Assembly (NCBI GenBank): GCA_002328825.1
Contig: DCWI01000047.1
Coordinates: forward strand, 1-26,008
Direction: 5' to 3'
Length of the DNA stretch: 26,008 nt
Source of the DNA: Nitrospiraceae bacterium UBA2166
GTDB lineage: Bacteria > Nitrospirota > Nitrospiria > Nitrospirales > UBA2166
Shown here in pieces: positions 21,977 through 26,008 of the stretch; positions within the stretch are counted from its first letter, which is position 1, and each line of letters starts with the position of its first letter. The translations under genes were made by a program, and so were the position numbers. The notes under the pieces were generated by a model, which did no database searches, was not told the DNA's origin, and worked only from the letters and a program-made list of their open reading frames with translations.

Positions 21977-22900
21977 ATGTCTGAAAAACTTCCAATCATC
22001 ATTCTTGCCGGAAGTGACCCGCAACCTGGCCCAACTCCAGCTGACTTTACACAAAACGACATGCTTTCTGGATTCAAAGCAATGTGCAAGCTCCCATCCG
22101 GAGTTCCACTTATCAGAGAACTGATTGAGAGGTTTAACGCAAGCGGTCGATTTAAGCAACCAATTATTATCGGACCGCGCCGTGTATATGAGAGGATTCT
22201 GAACTGTGAAATCGTCGATGTCGAAGGCAACCTTGCCACAACACTCAAACACACTCATAAATTTATCACGCAGCGATTTCATCACCTTGACCCAGTGGCA
22301 ATCTCTGCATGTGATATCTTGCCAACTCCAGAGGAAATACGCCTACTTCTAAAAACCAGCTATGATCCAAACAAGGACTCACAGTTCTGGTGGCAACTAG
22401 TGAACGCGAAGCCAGAGTTACTAAATGCCAGCTCCTGGAAACAGTCCTACCAACTCCGACCAGACAATGATCAAGCACTAATGAATCTCTATCCTGGTCA
22501 CCTTGTTGTCGTTCGAGTTGGAGCCCTACGCATGCGCGTGGTCAATTCTATTCTTCAGATCACGTATTGGTATCGTAATCGTGAACTTCGCACGCGACAC
22601 GTCCAAGTTGCAGCAGAGTCATTTTACCGGTTACTTGCCGAAGATCTCCGAAGTCTACTGTCACTACGCCTTCCTCTTTTTTCAGTCTCAATTCCTATTC
22701 GCGGCCTACTGGCTTACTACAAGATGGTCAGGAAACAGCTGACTCTCCGTGAATTTGAACACCACGTCGCAAAAGCGCTAGTCCGACGTACATTTCGGAA
22801 CTCCGCGCAAGGCCGTCCAGTCCGATTTACGGCCACCAATATTTTAGCCTTTGCTAAGGATATCGATACGAAAGCTGAACTTGAAGAAGCTGAGAAATAG
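21977..22900 (+). CDS. predicted nucleotidyltransferase-like protein (GT-A fold)
   Basis: The product has 307 residues. The N-terminal half resembles an NTP-transferase Rossmann-type domain: PIIILAGSDP at 6-15 in the nucleotide-binding loop position (usually LAGG.G.R), KAMCKLPSGVPLIRELIERF as the 'K...G.P.I......' segment, and QPIIIGPRRVYE as the next strand. An ISACDILPTPEEI segment resembles the metal-binding Asp strand. The C-terminal half is helical and not recognised. The glycine-rich loop is altered, so the enzyme may be atypical. The gene is followed after 5 bp by the EEP-family gene, almost certainly an operon. Substrate unknown. Confidence 0.6.
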   Translation: MSEKLPIIILAGSDPQPGPTPADFTQNDMLSGFKAMCKLPSGVPLIRELIERFNASGRFKQPIIIGPRRVYERILNCEIVDVEGNLATTLKHTHKFITQRFHHLDPVAISACDILPTPEEIRLLLKTSYDPNKDSQFWWQLVNAKPELLNASSWKQSYQLRPDNDQALMNLYPGHLVVVRVGALRMRVVNSILQITYWYRNRELRTRHVQVAAESFYRLLAEDLRSLLSLRLPLFSVSIPIRGLLAYYKMVRKQLTLREFEHHVAKALVRRTFRNSAQGRPVRFTATNILAFAKDIDTKAELEEAEK

Positions 22901-22905
22901 ACATT

Positions 22906-23634
22906 ATGCGATTTCGCGTGATGACATACAATATTCACAAGGGAGTAGGGGGGGTTGACCGCCAATATCGACTCTCTCGAATTATTGATACTCTTGCATT
23001 TTACAAACCTGACATCGCATTATTACAAGAGGTAGCTGATGGCATTCCACAATCAAAATACCAGCAGCAGATCAATATTCTCGGTGAAATATTAGGGTTC
23101 CAACACCGCGTATATCAGCCAAACGTAACCCTCCGAAAAGGAACACACGGCAATGCAATCCTTAGCCATTTTCCTCTTTCAAATATCCACCACATCAACC
23201 TGAAAATTCCCCTCAAAAAACAACGCCGGTTACTCGCTGCCACCTGTCTCATTTCGACCGGAAAAAACACATCTCCATTGATTATTTATAATTTCCATTT
23301 GGGATTAGCATCATTTGAGCGCACTATTCAAATTCGCAGGTTCCTCGCCAATACAACTTTCCAAAAAATAAAAAAGGCCTCGCCGGTCATTGCCGCAGGG
23401 GATTTTAATGATCTATGGGGCACGTTAGGAAAACGTCTCCTAGAGCCTGAAGGTTTTCAGCCTGCCTCAGGCCTATCAAAAACATTCCCCGCCTTTCGGC
23501 CAGTTCGCCCACTCGATCATATCTTTTTTCGTGGAGATCTAACTCTCCTTCGCTGTTTTCCATCCCGGACAAAATTGACAAAGCTCGCATCAGATCATCT
23601 ACCTATTATTGCGGACTTCGAAATATCAATTTAA
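22906..23634 (+). CDS. endonuclease/exonuclease/phosphatase family protein
   Basis: The 242-residue metal-dependent hydrolase has all conserved EEP motifs in order: MTYNIHKG (Asn and His), LLQEV (metal Glu), NFHLGL, AAGDFNDLWG (Asp and Asn), LDHIFF and SDHLPIIADF (final Asp-His). The family cleaves phosphodiester or phosphomonoester bonds in nucleic acids, inositol phosphates or lipids. No signal peptide is seen, so it is probably cytoplasmic. It lies 5 bp after the nucleotidyltransferase-like gene and 90 bp before the DUF4301 gene. The substrate cannot be told from sequence. Confidence 0.85.
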   Translation: MRFRVMTYNIHKGVGGVDRQYRLSRIIDTLAFYKPDIALLQEVADGIPQSKYQQQINILGEILGFQHRVYQPNVTLRKGTHGNAILSHFPLSNIHHINLKIPLKKQRRLLAATCLISTGKNTSPLIIYNFHLGLASFERTIQIRRFLANTTFQKIKKASPVIAAGDFNDLWGTLGKRLLEPEGFQPASGLSKTFPAFRPVRPLDHIFFRGDLTLLRCFPSRTKLTKLASDHLPIIADFEISI

Positions 23635-23724
23635 CAAGATATTGGACTTAGACGCATACACCTAGAATGAAGACCACTTTGATTTTCAAACATCCTCGTA
23701 AGTGCCTTATTGGATAAATCTGTT

Positions 23725-25305
23725 ATGAGCCAATCAGTATTCACTCAATCAGACATTCAACACTTTACATTGCATGGCCTTACAGAGGACCAGATCCAAG
23801 CACAATTTAAAATACTGAAGAATGACATTCCCCACGTGAATATCAACCGGCCATGCACCATCGGCGATGGAATCATGACACTCGACCCATCAACAATTGA
23901 TAAACTTGAGACAAAATATGTCAAGACTTTATCTACTCGGCAAACAATAAAATTTGTCCCTGCGTCAGGTGCAGCAAGCCGAATGTTTCATGCTCTCATG
24001 TCCACATATAACAGAAGACGCCAATATAGCACTACTACTGACGATGCTTCACACAATCAAGACTATATCCAATCACGTGAATGCCTCAACGCCATCTCCG
24101 ACTTTGCCTTTGCTGAAGATCTCACATCTATTCTACTCAAGCACGGCCTCCACTTGAACACTTTGGTTAAACACAAGCGATATAATGAAATCCTTGAATA
24201 CCTCCTCATGCCAAAAGGATTGAATTATGCACATCAACCGAAAGCTCTCATTCCGTTTCATCGTTATACAGACCACTGCCGAACTCCCCTAGCAGAACAC
24301 CTTGTTGAAGCCATCGAATATACGTGCAATACACGGAACATCGCATCACTGCACTTCACTGTCTCCTTAGATCATGAAAAGGCCATCTCAGCATATGTAA
24401 CAGAGATGAAGTCTCGATATGCGCGGAATGGGGTAACGTTTAACATTTCCTATTCACAGCAGAAATTGTCAACCAACACTATCACCATCGATGAGAACAA
24501 TCAGCCATTTCGAGACAACACCGGTGTATTGGTATTGCGACAATCCGGACACGGATCACTCATCGAAAATCTAAATAACCTGCAAGAAGATATTTGCTTT
24601 ATCAAGAATATTGATAACGTCGTTCCTGACAGACTGAAATACGAGACATACCGCTACAAAAAAGCTTTAGGAGGCTTACTTGTGAGTGTCCAGGAAAAGG
24701 TTTTTTCCTTTCTAAAGCAACTAGATTCCGGACCCGTTGAGGAGCCAGTACTTATACATATGGTTAAATGGAGACAGCAAACATTTTCTCTCACCGTGCC
24801 TGATGAATTTGCGAACCAAAGCAACAGTGAACGTGTCACATTTCTCCATCACCAATTTAATCGCCCTCTTCGTATATGTGGAATGGTCAGAAAAACCAAG
24901 GAGTTCGGAGGGGGACCATTTTGGGTCCAACATAACGACAGAACACAGTCAATCCAAATCGTTGAGGATGCGCAAATCAACACAAAGTTGGCAAACCAAC
25001 AAACAGTATTTAAATCATCAACACACTTTAACCCCGTTGATATAGTCTGCGGATTGCGAGACTATCACGGCAACTCATTTGATCTCAGAAAATTCGTTGA
25101 TCCTCATACCAGCATCATGACTAGAAAATTTTACGAAGGAAGAACCCTGAGGATCCTAGAGCATCCAGGCCTTTGGAACGGAAGCATGGCCTATTGGAAC
25201 ACAATATTTGTTGAAGTCCCATCCTTAACCTTTAATCCAGTCAAAACTATACTCGACTTACTGCGCCCAGAACATCAATACCGTCCGGTCCACCTTCAAA
25301 ATTAA
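23725..25305 (+). CDS. DUF4301 domain protein, nucleotidyltransferase-like
   Basis: The product has 526 residues from ATG 23725; a TTG at 23710 is an alternative. It matches DUF4301, a family of unknown function. Several segments look like a sugar-nucleotide pyrophosphorylase: FVPASGAASRMF (about 77-88) in the position of the LxxGxGTRM loop, LPKG/MPKGLN with KALIPFHRY, RQSGHGSLIENLNNL (like the GHGG loop), and FIKNIDNVVPD (like QNVDN). I therefore infer a GT-A nucleotidyltransferase fold. It lies close behind the nucleotidyltransferase-like and EEP genes, but the 90-bp gap leaves operon membership open. Convergent with treY. Confidence 0.75.
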   Translation: MSQSVFTQSDIQHFTLHGLTEDQIQAQFKILKNDIPHVNINRPCTIGDGIMTLDPSTIDKLETKYVKTLSTRQTIKFVPASGAASRMFHALMSTYNRRRQYSTTTDDASHNQDYIQSRECLNAISDFAFAEDLTSILLKHGLHLNTLVKHKRYNEILEYLLMPKGLNYAHQPKALIPFHRYTDHCRTPLAEHLVEAIEYTCNTRNIASLHFTVSLDHEKAISAYVTEMKSRYARNGVTFNISYSQQKLSTNTITIDENNQPFRDNTGVLVLRQSGHGSLIENLNNLQEDICFIKNIDNVVPDRLKYETYRYKKALGGLLVSVQEKVFSFLKQLDSGPVEEPVLIHMVKWRQQTFSLTVPDEFANQSNSERVTFLHHQFNRPLRICGMVRKTKEFGGGPFWVQHNDRTQSIQIVEDAQINTKLANQQTVFKSSTHFNPVDIVCGLRDYHGNSFDLRKFVDPHTSIMTRKFYEGRTLRILEHPGLWNGSMAYWNTIFVEVPSLTFNPVKTILDLLRPEHQYRPVHLQN

Positions 25306-25519
25306 TTTCGCACACTGGATATAACTGTTCCGTTTCGGGAAGAAATGGCTATCTCATACTTAAGTATTTAGATGAGCTCCCAAACTCAGCAATCAACTTC
25401 TCGAGTACATAGATCACCAAATTTCCCATGCGTAAAGATAATGGCACTCTGGCGAAAAAAACAGCTCACCATAAAATCTTCTCCTCACATTCAATGAAAG
25501 CCATTCACGACGCAGAGAA

Positions 25520-26008
25520 TTAGGACGCGATGGATTCCAACATTGCAACAGGGAAATTTCCAAATACAGAGGAAAGAGGAATAGTCGCTTGTCCATCAAC
25601 CATGGTTGACGTCAACACTTCCCCTGTAAAAATGTTGCGATACCGTGCTTTCTGCTGGCCTGACGGAAGTCCAATCCATGTCTCCCCCCATACAGCGGGT
25701 CCAATCGGAGGATTCATCGCATCAGAAAGCAGGTGGACAATACGACACGGAACAACAACAATCACGCTCTGATCCCTGTATTCTCTAGCAAATGCACACA
25801 TATAGTCACGGTTTTCTCCAATCCCATGAATTGGAATATACTCACCGTTTTGAAACAACATCGAATGAGACTTCCGAAAGTGCAAAGAAACCATCATAAC
25901 GTACAGCTTAATTCTCCCATCAATACGTGTATCAAGCAGATTTCGAGTCAGTGGAATAAAATCTCGACCCGCTTCTCTCATACCTTGGCAAATCTCACCC
26001 AAAATCTT
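25520..26008 (-). CDS. treY: malto-oligosyltrehalose synthase, C-terminal part (partial)
   Basis: The frame is open to the right edge of the window, so the gene starts beyond it; the TTG at 26002 is an interior leucine. The visible 162 residues match the end of TreY: DTRIDGRIKLYVMMVSLHFR, then LFQNGEYIPI, CAFAREY, VVVPCRIVHLL, GETWIGLP and the ending FTGEVLTS. TreY converts the reducing end of malto-oligosaccharides to a trehalosyl unit, which TreZ then releases as trehalose. Other tre genes may lie to the right. The 214 bp between it and the DUF4301 gene contain no gene and no clear terminator. Confidence 0.85.
   Translation of the reverse strand, partial: KILGEICQGMREAGRDFIPLTRNLLDTRIDGRIKLYVMMVSLHFRKSHSMLFQNGEYIPIHGIGENRDYMCAFAREYRDQSVIVVVPCRIVHLLSDAMNPPIGPAVWGETWIGLPSGQQKARYRNIFTGEVLTSTMVDGQATIPLSSVFGNFPVAMLESIAS

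Noticed and set aside
25350..25385. Possible bidirectional terminator between the DUF4301 gene and treY
   Set aside because: ATACTTAAGTAT and CTCAT/ATGAG are symmetric, but they do not make one continuous stem and no T-run follows.
1..26008. CRISPR array, insertion sequence or rRNA
   Set aside because: I saw no regularly spaced repeats, transposase frames, IS-like terminal repeats or rRNA-like segments.

Overview
The window looks like the chromosome of a Gram-negative, probably nitrogen-cycling bacterium. It has a MacAB-type envelope exporter, a periplasmic copper nitrite reductase, a full Isc iron-sulfur operon and a trehalose-synthesis gene. A member of the Nitrospirota (Nitrospira-like) fits this gene mix, but no rRNA or other decisive marker is present, so this is a low-confidence inference.

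Layout. (1) 1-4257 is one end of an integrated mobile element: the tail of a probable type I restriction subunit, a leftward set of small DNA-binding and unknown genes (DUF5681, an excisionase-like HTH protein with an AT-hook, an unknown protein, an XRE regulator), then a rightward XRE/AT-hook regulator, a tiny ORF and a tyrosine recombinase. The two arms diverge from a promoter region built around a 75-bp dyad of operator-like sites. (2) 4278-4353 is a CAT-anticodon tRNA directly behind the integrase gene. Its 3' part (anticodon loop to CCA) is repeated at 6083-6128. The 1.7 kb between the copies holds a single gene, nirK, and paired CGGTT repeats near both ends. (3) 6386-10630 is a leftward operon: MacA-like adaptor, MacB-like ATPase, MacB-like permease and a threonine-dehydratase-like PLP enzyme, with a clear sigma70-type promoter. 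(4) 10860-14493 holds fumC, a divergent PilZ-like gene, an RNase HI with an extra C-terminal domain, and scpA. (5) 14711-20102 is iscR-iscS-iscU-iscA-hscB-hscA, with iscX after a 131-bp gap and no fdx gene. (6) 20438-25305 holds a DUF2007/zinc-ribbon protein, YggL, a secreted thioredoxin-like protein, a nucleotidyltransferase, an endonuclease/exonuclease/phosphatase-fold protein and a DUF4301 protein. (7) The right edge holds the 3' end of treY, pointing left.

How the genes fit together. The Isc genes form a self-contained pathway: a cluster-sensing repressor, the sulfur donor IscS, the scaffold IscU with its LPPVK chaperone motif, the A-type carrier IscA, and the HscB/HscA co-chaperone pair. 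The most interesting part is the junction at 3.1-6.2 kb. An integrase gene abuts a tRNA, and a duplicated tRNA half encloses a lone nitrite reductase gene, which suggests nirK arrived here, or can leave, as a tRNA-targeted insertion. Other unusual points are the RNase HI with a ribbon-helix-helix-like tail, fumarase with lysine/arginine-rich tails at both ends, a human-type tetracysteine HscB, and a PLP lyase with an altered active-site motif in an exporter operon.
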